From a bacterium (lineage in GTDB: Bacteria; Desulfobacterota; Binatia; UBA12015): a stretch of DNA of 58,283 nt. Shown here one piece after another: positions 1-9,362 of this stretch; positions within the stretch are counted from its first letter, which is position 1, and every line of letters starts with the position of its first letter. The position numbers and the translations under genes are program-made. The notes beneath the pieces were generated by a model. It saw nothing but the letters and a program-made list of their open reading frames with translations. It was not told the origin of the DNA and searched no databases. The DNA lies in assembly GCA_030430245.1 (NCBI GenBank), contig JAUIFY010000004.1:1-58283 (forward strand), given 5' to 3'.

Positions 1-831
1 CCAGTCGGTCAACCAGATCCGCGGCGCGATGCGGGCGCGAAGGAGATTATCATGAGTGCCGAGCGTTCCGTCATCGACCCGCACATCCACCTGTGGCGGC
101 AGGACGACGGACGCGCCATAGAGAAGGAACAAGCATGCCCGGACGAGCGCGGGTGAAGGCGTGACGGTACGGAGGCCCCGCCAGACGCGCGACCCTCCGT
201 TCGCGAATACGCCGAGCGCGCCCATCGAGAGGAGCACCCATCCCACCACCCCGATCTCGCCCTCCGCCCACGCGTACCAGACCGGCAGACGCAGGATGCG
301 CGGCTCGGACAACTCCAGTCCGGCCGGCCCGGAGTAGAACGCGCGCAGCACGACCTCCGGTGGAACGTCGTATGTGGGAATCGAGAGTCGGACGGTTCCC
401 GCGCCGTCGATCCGCCACTCTCTCTCGCTCTCGGGGGGATCGAAGCTCGGCCCGAAGAGATCGACGTGAAGGGAGCCCCCCTCCCGCGGTGCCTGCACGA
501 CATCGAGCTCGACCGCGTAGGTCGCATGCGGCGCGAGCCATACGTTGCGAGCGAAAAGATGGAGTCCATCCGGCGTCGCAACACTCACATACCTGCCCCC
601 TGCGACGGGCTCGAACCCGACGAGATTGAGCACCCCGGGAACGACCGGGGTGCCGACGAGCCCGGCAATCCCCGGCCGGCTCAGGAGGAGTGAGATCGCG
701 ACGAGCGCGACTCCGGTCCATACGAACGCGAGGGACAGCCGGTCGAGCGTTCTCGTCGCCTTCTCTCCCGGTGCCGTCAGCCAAGCACCTCGTCCAGGCG
801 ATCCCGGACCCGGGTTGCCGCCGCCCTCCAC
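1..831 (-). CDS. Hypothetical membrane protein, C-terminus cut by left edge
   Basis: This reading frame stays open to the left edge, so only the first 260-277 residues are seen. A transmembrane helix lies near the start (after TLDRLSLAFVWTG), then about 150 residues of beta-rich extracytoplasmic sequence resembling a jelly-roll or carbohydrate-binding fold, then two more hydrophobic helices (around VVGWVLLSMGALGVF and ALVRACLFLLYGASVVLPP). No family was recognised. The start is uncertain. The only canonical codon that keeps the first helix is a GTG at 831, which overlaps the upstream glycosyltransferase by 55 bases. A CTG at 780 overlaps that gene's TGA stop and would give a more usual junction. 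Position behind glycosyltransferase genes suggests a role in surface polysaccharide assembly; that is inference. Confidence 0.6.
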   Translation of the reverse strand, partial: MEGGGNPGPGSPGRGAWLTAPGEKATRTLDRLSLAFVWTGVALVAISLLLSRPGIAGLVGTPVVPGVLNLVGFEPVAGGRYVSVATPDGLHLFARNVWLAPHATYAVELDVVQAPREGGSLHVDLFGPSFDPPESEREWRIDGAGTVRLSIPTYDVPPEVVLRAFYSGPAGLELSEPRILRLPVWYAWAEGEIGVVGWVLLSMGALGVFANGGSRVWRGLRTVTPSPALVRACLFLLYGASVVLPPQVDVRVDDGTLGTHDNLLRARIAPRIWLTDW

Positions 832-2642
832 GACCAGCGCTCCCTCATCTCGTCGGCGGCACGGCGACCGCGCTCCTCGGCGTCGGAGCGGTTCTCGAAG
901 ACGTATCGAAGGAGCTCCCGAAGGTGACCGCGCTCGGGATCGGCCCAGGAGAAGCCATCGTAGTACGGGCACCGAGCGACGGCCGGAATGGTCGATTCGA
1001 CCCGAAGGGGAAACGAGATCCCTTCGTGCACGAAGTCGCAGTGCGCACCCCAGTCCGTCGCGATCGTCGGCAGTCCGCAGGCCATGGCCTCCATCAGCGG
1101 CATGTCCCACCCCTCGCCACGGCCCGCCGAGACGTAGCAGTCGGTCGAACGGTAGAGACTTCCGAGCTGCTCGTAGGGCAGCTCCCGGTTGTGGATGAAG
1201 ACGATCCGTCCACCCCAGGGCTTGAGGCGCAGGGCTTCGACTTCAGCCGCGAGGTCCACCGAGGCATCGCGGTTGTTCACCTTACAGACGAGCGCGACGG
1301 GCTCGTTGGCTCGGAACGTCTCGTTGAAGACGGAGAGGAGGAGCTCCGGCGCCTTCCGCTCTCCCCATTCGAAGCTCGAGAGGAAGACGAAGTCCCCGTC
1401 CGGCGAGGGAAACGACGTCACCTCGGGATGAAAATGATGGACGTCGACCCCGAGCGGCATGACGCGAATCGGAGTGGTCACGCCACAGCGGAGCATTCCG
1501 TCGCGATTGAACGAAGTCGGGGTCCAGACCTCGTCCATCCGGTTCGCCTGGGCGACCCACTCGTCGGGAAACCCGTCGACTTCGAGCATCGTGAAGCCGA
1601 TCTTATAGGCGCCGCAGTTGCGGTCGAAGACGTCTCCCTGCCCGTACACCACCGACACGGGCGGGCTCTTCTCCCGTGGGCGTGAGGAGATGACGTTCAG
1701 GCGATAATCCCCCGACTGCTCCGGCTCCTCCACCGGGAACGGTGATCCCGCACCGTAGACGTAAGAGTAGTGGGTGCGAACGCCGAGGTCTTCGAGCGCG
1801 ACCAGGAACGCGCGCGAGCTCATCGCGTACCCCGTCGGGAAATTCAGGATCGACTGCCACGTCAGGTCACGGACGTACCGTGCTTCGAGATCGGGAAGCC
1901 ACTTCTTGCGGAACGTCCGACGGCTCGCTTCGAAGAGCGACTCGAACTTCTTCGGGTCGTCCCGCGTCGAGCCGTGCTCGTTGTGCAACAAGGTGACGCC
2001 GCCACAACAGAACGTGCGAAAGCCCGCCTTGCGCGCCGCGAGGCAGTAGTCAGTGTCCTCGAAGTACGATTCGTAGTCCTCCGACAACAACCCGGCAGAC
2101 TCGATCACCTCGCGACGGATGTAGGCGCACGCGAAGACGATTCCCTGGACTTCCCGGTCGCTCGCGTACTGGTTGAAATCCGGCTCGAGAGCACCGATCT
2201 GCTGGCCCCAGCAGGTCTCGGGGAGGATGTACGTGCCGGCGTGCAAGAGCCGGCCGTCGGGCATCTGGAGCCGACAGCCGACGATGCCGATGTCGGGCTC
2301 GGACGATGCGGTCGCCGCAAGGCGCTCGAGCCAATCGGGCTGCAGGACCTCGATGTCGTTGTTCAGCAGGACGACGTCGCGATCCGCGTCGACGGCCTCG
2401 ATGCCGACGTTGTTGCCGCGGACGAAGCCCAGGTTCGTCGGATTGGTGATGACCCGGATCCCCTCGACCCCCCGGAGACGATCCGGTGTCTCGTCCTCGC
2501 TGCCGTTGTCCACCACGATCACTTCGGCGTGCGTGAGGTCGGTGTTCCGGAGAACCGACTCGAGGCATTTCTCCGTCAGGTCCCAATGGTTCCAGCAGAG
2601 GACGACGATCGACACGGGCCGCTCAGGCATCGCCGTCTCCAC
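777..2642 (-). CDS. Two-domain glycosyltransferase (GT2 fused to GT4)
   Basis: A 621-residue protein with two glycosyltransferase units. Residues 8-245 are a family 2 GT-A domain: it opens with PVSIVVLCWNHWDLTEKCLES, carries the nucleotide/metal motif VVLLNNDIEV near residue 95 and the acceptor-side EDTDYCLAARKAGF near 195. Residues from about 320 on are a GT-B family 4 domain with the E-x7-E type motif EGWDMPLMEAMACGLPTIATDWG. Such enzymes add successive sugars to a lipid-linked or surface glycan at the cytoplasmic face. A second ATG at residue 5 would overlap the preceding small gene by only 8 bases and is an equally good start. Donor and acceptor sugars cannot be told from sequence. Confidence 0.9.
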   Translation of the reverse strand: METAMPERPVSIVVLCWNHWDLTEKCLESVLRNTDLTHAEVIVVDNGSEDETPDRLRGVEGIRVITNPTNLGFVRGNNVGIEAVDADRDVVLLNNDIEVLQPDWLERLAATASSEPDIGIVGCRLQMPDGRLLHAGTYILPETCWGQQIGALEPDFNQYASDREVQGIVFACAYIRREVIESAGLLSEDYESYFEDTDYCLAARKAGFRTFCCGGVTLLHNEHGSTRDDPKKFESLFEASRRTFRKKWLPDLEARYVRDLTWQSILNFPTGYAMSSRAFLVALEDLGVRTHYSYVYGAGSPFPVEEPEQSGDYRLNVISSRPREKSPPVSVVYGQGDVFDRNCGAYKIGFTMLEVDGFPDEWVAQANRMDEVWTPTSFNRDGMLRCGVTTPIRVMPLGVDVHHFHPEVTSFPSPDGDFVFLSSFEWGERKAPELLLSVFNETFRANEPVALVCKVNNRDASVDLAAEVEALRLKPWGGRIVFIHNRELPYEQLGSLYRSTDCYVSAGRGEGWDMPLMEAMACGLPTIATDWGAHCDFVHEGISFPLRVESTIPAVARCPYYDGFSWADPERGHLRELLRYVFENRSDAEERGRRAADEMRERWSWRAAATRVRDRLDEVLG

Positions 2643-2904
2643 GCCTCAGCCGCTGCCACACGATCTCGAGCTCGGTCTTCACGTCGGACGGAACGAAGGT
2701 GTGCGTATGCTCGAGCCCGACGACCGGCGACTCTTCCCACGTTCGCGCCTCCAGCGCTTTGGCATCGAGCTCGAGAAGCTCGAGAGCGTCCGGCGGCAGC
2801 GCCGACGCCAGCATGCGGAGACGCGCGCGCTCGGCGTCGAGTCGTCGCTCGAGCTCGCGGGCCCGGGTCTCCCAGTAACGAACCGCGTCGTCGCGAGCGT
2901 CCAC
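2623..2904 (-). CDS. Small coiled-coil protein next to glycosyltransferase
   Basis: A 93-residue protein from a GTG start. The first half is heptad-rich and charged (YWETRARELERRLDAERARL), the second half ends in QRLRRGDGDA. No catalytic motif is visible. It begins 3 bases after the stop of the other coiled-coil gene and overlaps the start of the GT2-GT4 gene, so the three are probably translated together. In many large bacterial glycosyltransferases a coiled coil is part of the same polypeptide. Here it appears as a separate gene product, and a scaffolding or length-control role is a guess. Confidence 0.6.
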   Translation of the reverse strand: MDARDDAVRYWETRARELERRLDAERARLRMLASALPPDALELLELDAKALEARTWEESPVVGLEHTHTFVPSDVKTELEIVWQRLRRGDGDA

Positions 2905-2907
2905 GAT

Positions 2908-3189
2908 TCACTCTCGGCCCAGGAGCCGGCGCAACACCTGCATCAGTCGAAAGCTGCCCGACTGCATCACCATGCCGAGGAGCTGGTTGCGCTCTTCGAA
3001 CTGGCGCCGGAAGGAGTCCCGCTCGGCCCGCAGTGCGTTGATCTCGCGCTCGAGGCGCGCACAGTCCCGAGCACGTCGCGCTGCGACCGCCCGCGCCATC
3101 TCCCTCTCGTGGCGCATGTCGTCGAGCTCGAGCTCCAGGCGAGCGACTTGGGCAACCTTGTCCTCGACGGTGGGGTTGGGATTCGACAT
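2908..3189 (-). CDS. Small coiled-coil protein with GT-associated tail motif
   Basis: A 93-residue protein starting at the ATG of MSNPNPTVEDK. Residues about 8-70 form a strong coiled coil with E/R-rich heptads. The C-terminus, QSGSFRLMQVLRRLLGRE, recalls the S-x-S-W-R-x-T-x-P-L-R segment that follows coiled coils inside many multi-domain bacterial glycosyltransferases. Longer upstream frames exist, but their sequence is low-complexity arginine-rich and looks non-coding. The next gene starts 3 bases after this stop. Function unknown; probably works with the neighbouring GT2-GT4 enzyme. Confidence 0.6.
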   Translation of the reverse strand: MSNPNPTVEDKVAQVARLELELDDMRHEREMARAVAARRARDCARLEREINALRAERDSFRRQFEERNQLLGMVMQSGSFRLMQVLRRLLGRE

Positions 3190-3366
3190 CGTCGTGCGTG
3201 CCACGTGGAGGCGGAGAATAGCTGGTTCCGCGACGAGCGTCACGCGCATGGCCACGCTCGAATGTGCCCGTCGGAGGACGGGAGCGGCACCCGCCCGCCG
3301 TACCCCCGGGACTCGCCCCTCCACACACCCGCCGCGCAGGCCGAGGGGAGAGCGATGGCTGCGGCG

Positions 3367-4635
3367 TCAGGACCGCATCTCGGCGTGGCGGGCGATCGTC
3401 CGGACGTAGCTCTCCCGAAAGCGCCGCGCGACCAAGGGCCAGGCGTGGCGCGCGCGCACCCGGTCGAGGCCGATCCCCCCCATCCCACGCGCCCACTCCG
3501 AATTCTCGAGAAGGCTCAGAGCCGCCGCCGCGAGCGCCTCGGCATCGCGAAACGGCACCAGGATCCCGTCCTGGCCATCCCGCACGACGTCGGGGACGGC
3601 GCCGTTGCGACAGCCGATCACGGGCTTCCCCGCGGACCACGCCTCGAGAAACGCGACCCCGAAGGACTCGTAGCCAGACGGATAGACGAAGGCGTCCAAC
3701 GCACCGAAGAGTCGAGGCTTCTCGTCCTCTTCGAAGTCGTACTTGACGACGACCTTACGTCGCGCGTCGGAATCGTACTGCGCGACCCGATGCTCGATCT
3801 GCCGCGCGAACTCCGTGTGAGAGCCCGCGATCAGAAGGCGCGTCTCGGGTCGACGCGCCCAGATGGCGGGCATGGCCTCGAGCAGGGTGTCGACGCCCTT
3901 GTGCACGCCGAGCTGCCCGATGAAGCCGAGGACCGGATGGTCGCCGAAGCCCAGCGACCGCTTGGCCTCGATCGGATCCACCGCCGCGAACGGCTCGGGG
4001 TCGACGCCGAGACCGATCACGTCGACGCGCTCGAGATCCGCGCCCCGCGCGACCACGTGCTGCGCCTCGAAGCCGGTGTAGGCGACGTAGAGGTCGGCCT
4101 GACGGATCGCTCGGTGGATCATCGCCCGGTCGTAGCCCCAGCGGTCCTCGGGGTGCATGCCTCCGATCAGGATGCAGGGGCGCCCCGCCCTCCGGGCTCC
4201 CCGAAGTGCCTGGTACATGTGGCGCAACGGGAACGACGACGCGACGACGACGTCGGCGGGCGTGCGCCGGACGGCATCCGTCAGCCCGGGAATGATGGGT
4301 CCCGCGTACCACGTACGCAGGAACTGATTGAACGGCAGCCCGAGACGAAACGCCGCATCCTGCACCGGTTGGAGCAATGGACCGAGGGAGCGAATCACGT
4401 GAAAGCGGCGAACCGAGACGCCCGTCCGCGTCTCGGACCCGACCGGCAGGCGCGGGTGCGACGGGCGCGGAAACGCCTCCGCGCTGTAGCAGTCGCTCGT
4501 GAAGACGGTGACGTCGTCTCCGAACTGCGAGACGAGCTCCTCCGAGAGTCTCTGGATGACGCGCTCGGTACCGCCCACCGCCGGTGCGTACCCCTGCACG
4601 ACGTGCAGGATGCGGAGCGGGCGGTCCATGTTCAC
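3367..4635 (-). CDS. Glycosyltransferase family 4
   Basis: A 422-residue GT-B fold glycosyltransferase. The N-terminal domain begins [20 protein letters not shown] with the glycine-rich loop typical of GT4. The C-terminal donor-binding domain includes [20 protein letters not shown] (K of the QLxxxKG motif) and the E-x7-E motif in [20 protein letters not shown]. These enzymes transfer sugars from nucleotide-sugar donors with retention. The gene follows dapL directly: the GTG start overlaps the dapL TGA (GTGA), with an in-frame ATG two codons later. It probably belongs to the same glycan pathway as the GT2-GT4 gene downstream, although a 177-base gap separates it from the coiled-coil genes. Confidence 0.92.
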   Translation of the reverse strand: MNMDRPLRILHVVQGYAPAVGGTERVIQRLSEELVSQFGDDVTVFTSDCYSAEAFPRPSHPRLPVGSETRTGVSVRRFHVIRSLGPLLQPVQDAAFRLGLPFNQFLRTWYAGPIIPGLTDAVRRTPADVVVASSFPLRHMYQALRGARRAGRPCILIGGMHPEDRWGYDRAMIHRAIRQADLYVAYTGFEAQHVVARGADLERVDVIGLGVDPEPFAAVDPIEAKRSLGFGDHPVLGFIGQLGVHKGVDTLLEAMPAIWARRPETRLLIAGSHTEFARQIEHRVAQYDSDARRKVVVKYDFEEDEKPRLFGALDAFVYPSGYESFGVAFLEAWSAGKPVIGCRNGAVPDVVRDGQDGILVPFRDAEALAAAALSLLENSEWARGMGGIGLDRVRARHAWPLVARRFRESYVRTIARHAEMRS

Positions 4636-5864
4636 CAGCTGGCCTTGGTCACGCGCGAGATCGCCTCGTCCACGTTCTCACGGGAATTGAAGGCGGAGAG
4701 CCGGAAGTATCCCTCTCCCGACGGACCGAAACCCGAGCCCGGCGTGCCGACGACCTGCGCCTTCTCGAGAAGCTGGTCGAAGAAATCCCAGGACCCCAGC
4801 CCCGCCGGCGTCTTGAACCAGATGTACGGCGCGTTCTCTCCCCCGAAAACCTCGAGGCCGGCCTTGGAGAGGCCTTCGCGAATCAGGCGTGCGTTCTCCA
4901 TGTAGAACTTCACGATCTCGCCCGTCTGCCTGCGGCCCTCGGGCGAGTACGCGGCGGCCGCAGCCTTCTGCACGGGGTACGAGACTCCGTTGAACTTGGT
5001 CGAGTGACGACGGTTCCACAAGCCGTTCAGCGAGACCTCCTCACCCGACGCGGTCTTTCCCTTCACCGTCTTGGGCACGACGGTGAACGCGCAACGCGTT
5101 CCAGTGAAGCCGGCGCTCTTCGAGAAGCTCCGGAACTCGATCGCGACGTCTCGCGCGCCGTCGACCTCGTAGATCGAGTGCGGCAGCGACGGGTCGGAGA
5201 TGAAGCCTTCGTACGCGGCGTCGAAGAGAATCACGGCGTCGTTCTTCTTCGCGTACTCGACCCACTGCGCGAGCTGCTCCTTGGTCGACACCGTGCCGGT
5301 CGGGTTGTTCGGAGAGCAAAGGTAGATCAGATCGACGTGGGTCGAAGGAGGCTCGGGGTTGAAGCCGTTCTCGGCGACGGCCGGCATGTAGACGATGCCG
5401 GCGTAGCGTCCGTCGTCGTCGGCCTCGCCCGTGCGGCCCGCCATGACGTTCGTGTCGAGATAGACCGGATAGACGGGATCGGCGAGTGCGACCACGTTGT
5501 CGAGTCCGAAGATCTCCTGGATGTTGCCGCTGTCGCACTTCGAGCCGTCCGAGACGAAGATCTCGTCGTTGCCGACCTGAACGCCCCGCGCTTCGTAGTC
5601 GTTCTCGCGAATCACATCGAGAAGGAATTCGTAGCCCTGCTCGGGTCCGTAGCCGCGGAAGGTCGCGCGGTCGGCCATCTCGTCGACCCCGGCGTGAAAG
5701 GCTTCGACGATTGCGGGAGCCAGGGGCTCGGTCACGTCGCCGATTCCGAGCTTGATGATCGCGGCGTCCGGGTTCGCCTTCTGAAAGGCCCCCACGCGTC
5801 GCCCGATCTCGGGAAAGAGGTAGCCGGCCTTGAGCTTCAGGAAGTTCTCGTTGATTCGCGCCAT
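4632..5864 (-). CDS. dapL: LL-diaminopimelate aminotransferase
   Basis: A 410-residue, full-length PLP-dependent class I/II aminotransferase. It converts tetrahydrodipicolinate plus glutamate directly to LL-2,6-diaminopimelate, bypassing the acylated DapC/D/E route in lysine and peptidoglycan synthesis. Diagnostic stretches are [13 protein letters not shown] near the start, [27 protein letters not shown] and the PLP-lysine segment [13 protein letters not shown], with Lys249 as the Schiff-base residue. The ATG at 5864 gives the length expected for the family. The GT4 gene downstream overlaps its stop. This enzyme is known from plants, chlamydiae, spirochaetes, Chloroflexi and several deltaproteobacterial groups, which fits the suggested lineage. 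Confidence 0.95.
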   Translation of the reverse strand: MARINENFLKLKAGYLFPEIGRRVGAFQKANPDAAIIKLGIGDVTEPLAPAIVEAFHAGVDEMADRATFRGYGPEQGYEFLLDVIRENDYEARGVQVGNDEIFVSDGSKCDSGNIQEIFGLDNVVALADPVYPVYLDTNVMAGRTGEADDDGRYAGIVYMPAVAENGFNPEPPSTHVDLIYLCSPNNPTGTVSTKEQLAQWVEYAKKNDAVILFDAAYEGFISDPSLPHSIYEVDGARDVAIEFRSFSKSAGFTGTRCAFTVVPKTVKGKTASGEEVSLNGLWNRRHSTKFNGVSYPVQKAAAAAYSPEGRRQTGEIVKFYMENARLIREGLSKAGLEVFGGENAPYIWFKTPAGLGSWDFFDQLLEKAQVVGTPGSGFGPSGEGYFRLSAFNSRENVDEAISRVTKASW

Positions 5865-6114
5865 GGGCGGTGAGTTACCCGTTGCACCGTTGAGGCGCTA
5901 CCGGAGGCCACCGAGCCCGTTCACACGGACGTGCGTGATCGCGTTCCGGACCGACCGAGGCGTGGGCAGCCCCGCGACGCAGGTCTTCGCGGGGTGCCCA
6001 GTGCCCCTCGCCCGGATCCCATGCCGGAATCACTCGCCGATCACGGGGGGTGGCACGTCGCCGCTGCCAGCACCGCGGCGTCCGGAACGAGCGGACCTCC
6101 ACCTCGAGGATTGC

Positions 6115-6855
6115 CTACTGAATGCACGACAGACTCGCGGAGGTGAACTCGTTCCTCTTCCAGAGATTCGAGCACGCGTTCGCGGCACCCACGATGTCGT
6201 ACTCACCATCCGGGGATCGGGCGACGTTGCGAATGTACTTGCTCGGGCCGTCGTCGGAATACGTCTCCGCAAAGAAGGCTCCCCACGCGTCGTGGTACGC
6301 CTCGTTCCGGATCACGCGATGCGCATCGCCCGCCACCCGGAAGCCGAACTCGTCATTCTCACTCGCCCTGTTCTTCTTGAGCACGTTGCGCTCCGAGAAG
6401 ACCCAGTAGCCGTTGCGCTGGTTGTGGCTCGCGACGTTCTTCTTGAGGACGTTGCGGTGACTCAGGACGAGAAAGCCGTCGCGCCCGCTCAGAGCCGCCT
6501 CGACGCTCTGAATCCGATGTCGACCGGATCCCTCGATCTCGACCCCGATCCCGCACGCGAGCACGCGCCCGTCCTTCACGTTGGCGCGCTCGCCTACGAC
6601 GAGAATGCCGGTCGGGTTCTGCGCGAGGTCGGACCCGACGAGGCAGGTGATCGCGAAGCCGTTCAGATCGAGCGTCGCGGGCCCCTCGATCGTGATGCCG
6701 CCGGTCTCGGCCGTGCACGGTCCCACGTCGGCTTCGAGTTGGACGCGCTGCCCCGGCTCGACGGTGTCCCCGCATTCGAGGGCGGAGGCCTCGGTGGAGA
6801 GGAGGCCAGCGATCCCGACGGCGAGAACCCCGGACGCGATTCCCTTGCGATTCAT
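6115..6855 (-). CDS. Secreted right-handed beta-helix protein
   Basis: A 246-residue protein with a Sec signal peptide (MNRKGIASGVLAVGIAGLLSTEASA, cleavage probably after ASA). The mature part contains degenerate repeats of a parallel beta-helix, for example HRNVLKKNVASHNQRNGYWV followed by ERNVLKKNRASENDEFGFRV. This is the pattern of NosD/pectate-lyase-like periplasmic or surface proteins. Cysteines at C33, near the middle and at the C-terminus may form disulfides. No catalytic lyase residues can be assigned. A good Shine-Dalgarno (GAAGGGAAGGG) precedes the ATG. The tautomerase gene lies 25 bases upstream on the same strand. Confidence 0.75.
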   Translation of the reverse strand: MNRKGIASGVLAVGIAGLLSTEASALECGDTVEPGQRVQLEADVGPCTAETGGITIEGPATLDLNGFAITCLVGSDLAQNPTGILVVGERANVKDGRVLACGIGVEIEGSGRHRIQSVEAALSGRDGFLVLSHRNVLKKNVASHNQRNGYWVFSERNVLKKNRASENDEFGFRVAGDAHRVIRNEAYHDAWGAFFAETYSDDGPSKYIRNVARSPDGEYDIVGAANACSNLWKRNEFTSASLSCIQ

Positions 6856-6880
6856 GATCCCTTCCCTTCGGATCCCACGC

Positions 6881-7105
6881 TCAAGCCGATTTCGCGGCGG
6901 CCATCGTGTGGACGTCGGCCGCGGTCAGCGTGCGGCCGCCGATTCCCCAGTCGCCCTGCCGGATCTCCTGAATCCGCACCCAGGTGACGTCCCGCATCGC
7001 TTCGCCCTCGACCGAGATCATGGCCTCGGTGACCCTCTCGATCAGGTCCTGCTTCTGGCTCGGGGTGAAAACGTCTTCGATCACGTCGATGGTGACGAGT
7101 GGCAT
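6881..7105 (-). CDS. 4-oxalocrotonate tautomerase family protein
   Basis: A 74-residue protein beginning [13 protein letters not shown], so that Pro1 is exposed after removal of the initiator methionine. N-terminal proline is the general base of this superfamily. The length matches the single-domain class (60-80 residues), and the order beta strand, helix ([15 protein letters not shown]), strand (VTWVRIQEI) and the conserved GDWGIGG turn agrees. These small enzymes interconvert enol and keto acids or dehalogenate. The exact substrate is unknown. GAAGGAGAGATTCCG precedes the ATG as a ribosome binding site. Confidence 0.85.
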   Translation of the reverse strand: MPLVTIDVIEDVFTPSQKQDLIERVTEAMISVEGEAMRDVTWVRIQEIRQGDWGIGGRTLTAADVHTMAAAKSA

Positions 7106-7187
7106 CGGAATCTCTCCTTCGTTCTTCGTGCCGGCGATCCATTCGCCAGCCGTGGACCGGGTTCTATCGGGGGCCTCCGAGCCAAGC

Positions 7188-7240
7188 TTGGAGACCGTCT
7201 GGAGAAACCCTGGAGAGATGCCCGAGGACCGCGCTATGAT
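7188..7240 (+). promoter_or_regulatory. Three 11-bp-phased direct repeats and promoter of the winged-helix regulator
   Basis: The hexamer TGGAGA occurs at 7189, 7200 and 7211, exactly 11 bases apart, each preceded by a pyrimidine and T-rich edge (YTGGAGA). OmpR/PhoB-type winged-helix proteins bind head-to-tail direct repeats with an 11-bp period, and the gene that follows encodes one. A clear -10 hexamer TATGAT lies at 7235-7240, and the third repeat (7211-7216) sits where the -35 box would be, 18 bases upstream. The GTG start is only 8 bases past the -10, so the message would have almost no leader. Autoregulation is inferred. Confidence 0.55.
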
Positions 7241-7248
7241 CCGCCCGC

Positions 7249-8811
7249 GTGCGCTTCCTCTTCGACGATTTCGAGCTGGACACGGACAAGGCGGAGCTGC
7301 GGGGGGCCGGGGAGACGATCGCGCTCGAGCCGCAGGTCTTCGCCCTTCTTCGATACCTGGTCGAGAATCGGGAGCGCCTCGTGACCAAGAACCAGCTCAT
7401 CGACACGGTCTGGGGCGGTCGGGTCGTCTCCGAGTCGGCTCTCACGAGCCGGATCAAGTCGGCACGCCAGGCGCTCGGAGACACCGGCCGGGAGCAACGC
7501 TTCATCCGCACGATCCACGGCAGCGGCTACCGGTTCGTCGTCGACGTCGAAGAAGCCGCGCCCGGGTCGCCCGTCGGGGAGACGTCCTCCCGGCCGGACG
7601 TCGCGGCGCCCGAGGACCCCCTCCCGGAGAGACCGTCGATCGCCGTCCTGCCGTTCCGCCTCGTCGGGATCGCCGGACCGTACGCGGCGGTCGCCGACGC
7701 CCTCCCCCACGAGCTGATCGCCGAACTCTCGCGCCTGCGATGGCTGTTCGTGATCGCACGGGCCTCGTCGTTCCGCTTCCGCGCCTCCGAGCCGGACGTC
7801 GTCGAGATCGGACGGGTCCTCGGCGTCCGCTATTGCCTCTCCGGCACCGCCGAGATCCTGGGAGACCACCTTCGGGTCACGGTCGAGCTCGCCGACACGC
7901 GCAGCGGCGGCGTCCTCTGGGGGGAGCGGTACGGCGCGCCGGTCGAGCAGATCGACGAGATCCGATCCGAGATCGTCGCAAGCGTGGTCTCGGCGCTGGA
8001 GATCCAGATCCCATCGAACGAAGCGAGGCTCGCTCGGCTCTCGAGCACGGAGAACCTCGATGCGTGGGCCGCCTATCACCTCGGCCTCCACCACATGTTC
8101 CGGTTCTCACGCAAGGACAACGAGCGGGCGAAGGAGCTGTTCGCGCGGGCGATCGGCGAGGACGCCGGCTTTGCCCGCGCCCATGCGGGCATGTCGTTCG
8201 TGCGGTTCCAGGACGCCTTTCTCGCGTACGAAAAGGACGTGGAGGCCGCCGGTGCCGACGCACGGCGCTTCGCCGAGCGCAGCGTCGAGCTCGATGCGAT
8301 GGATCCGTTCGCCAACCTCGTCCTCGGCCGGACGTTCTGGCTCGCCGGGGATCCCGACGCGAGTCTCCCGTGGCTGGATCGGGCGATGTCGCTCAGCCCG
8401 AGCTACGCCCAGGGCGTCTACGCCCGCGGCTTCTCGAACGCGATGGCGGCACGCGGCGACGCCGCGGAGGGAGACGCGGATCTCGCGATGTCGCTGAGCC
8501 CGCTCGATCCCCTCTACTACGCGATGCTGGGAATCCGGGCCTTCTCGCACGTGGTGCGTGGCGAGTACGACGCGGCCGTGGCGTGGGGCGAGCGCGCGGC
8601 ACGCGCCCCGGGCGCCCATGCCTTCATCGACGTCCTCGCGGGCCTCACGCACGCTTGCGCGGGCGATACCGAAAAGGCCCGCGCGTGGATCACGCGCGCA
8701 CTCGAGCGCAGCCCGAAGATCGACCAGACCGCCTTCTTCCGATCGTTCCCCTTCACCGACGCCGTGATCCGCAAGCGCATCGCCGCCGCCCTCACGAAGA
8801 GCGGTCTCTGA
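7249..8811 (+). CDS. Winged-helix regulator with TolB-like and TPR domains
   Basis: A 520-residue soluble protein. Residues 1-100 form an OmpR/PhoB (CadC-like) winged-helix DNA-binding domain, with [22 protein letters not shown] and the recognition region [19 protein letters not shown] ending in GSGYRFV. Residues 127-260 match the TolB N-terminal-like/adenylate-cyclase-associated module ([43 protein letters not shown]). Residues 275-510 are tetratricopeptide repeats (repeated A-x-G-R/A-x6-SLSP patterns). There is no transmembrane helix, so unlike CadC it would sense in the cytoplasm, through protein or ligand contacts on the TPR. Start codon GTG. Target genes are unknown, but its own promoter carries a fitting repeat array. 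Confidence 0.88.
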   Translation: MRFLFDDFELDTDKAELRGAGETIALEPQVFALLRYLVENRERLVTKNQLIDTVWGGRVVSESALTSRIKSARQALGDTGREQRFIRTIHGSGYRFVVDVEEAAPGSPVGETSSRPDVAAPEDPLPERPSIAVLPFRLVGIAGPYAAVADALPHELIAELSRLRWLFVIARASSFRFRASEPDVVEIGRVLGVRYCLSGTAEILGDHLRVTVELADTRSGGVLWGERYGAPVEQIDEIRSEIVASVVSALEIQIPSNEARLARLSSTENLDAWAAYHLGLHHMFRFSRKDNERAKELFARAIGEDAGFARAHAGMSFVRFQDAFLAYEKDVEAAGADARRFAERSVELDAMDPFANLVLGRTFWLAGDPDASLPWLDRAMSLSPSYAQGVYARGFSNAMAARGDAAEGDADLAMSLSPLDPLYYAMLGIRAFSHVVRGEYDAAVAWGERAARAPGAHAFIDVLAGLTHACAGDTEKARAWITRALERSPKIDQTAFFRSFPFTDAVIRKRIAAALTKSGL

Positions 8812-8854
8812 TCCGGCCCCCCCGTCCGTCGTGCGCGCCTGTCAGCCTCGATCC

Positions 8855-9337
8855 TCAGCCACCGGACCACGAGAGGACCTCGCCCCCCCGACCCAGGAGA
8901 ACGGTGCCCGGAAAGACCCGCAGGTGCCAGGGATCCAGTCGAAGGGCCGCAAAGGCGTCGTCGCGGGGCTCGTTCCACCCGGGGATCATCGCGGGGTCGT
9001 AGCCGACGGGAGGAGGCGCGTTCTTCAGCAGATTCCAGACCCGCTCACGCGTCTCGAGATCGAACGCCCACGTCGCGCGGCACTCCGCCACGCACGTGTC
9101 CTGGCTCGGCGCCCAGTAGTTCAGGGACATGAACGGGGAGTGATCGAGGTGGGCGCGCTTCGCGGGGGTCGGGCCGGTGCCGATCCAACCGACCAGCTCT
9201 CGCCCGTCCCACTCCCAGATGGGGTGCAGAACCCGCGAGCGCGGGCGCCCCTTTCGATCCACGGTCGCGGCGCTCGCCCACACGATGGTGTGGGCCATCT
9301 CGAGGAAGGCCGGCGCGACGTCGGCGAGGGTCGTCAT
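8855..9337 (-). CDS. Pyridoxamine 5'-phosphate oxidase-like split-barrel protein
   Basis: A 160-residue protein starting at the ATG of MTTLADVAPAF. A longer upstream frame exists but is arginine/serine-rich shadow sequence. The body looks like the FMN-binding split barrel of general-stress/PNPOx-like proteins: IVWASAATVDRKGRPRSRVLHPIW, then RAHLDHSPFMSLNYW, then WHLRVFPG. These proteins bind FMN, F420 or haem and reduce diverse small molecules; cofactor and substrate are not readable from sequence. It converges with the TPR regulator and lies 25 bases downstream of the DUF1353 gene end region. Confidence 0.75.
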   Translation of the reverse strand: MTTLADVAPAFLEMAHTIVWASAATVDRKGRPRSRVLHPIWEWDGRELVGWIGTGPTPAKRAHLDHSPFMSLNYWAPSQDTCVAECRATWAFDLETRERVWNLLKNAPPPVGYDPAMIPGWNEPRDDAFAALRLDPWHLRVFPGTVLLGRGGEVLSWSGG

Positions 9338-9362
9338 GCCGCCACCCGTAGTTCGAAGCGCG

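Noticed and set aside
5865..6114. Possible small gene between dapL and the beta-helix gene
   Set aside because: Frames there are short and arginine-rich with no start context or domain; nothing supportable seen.
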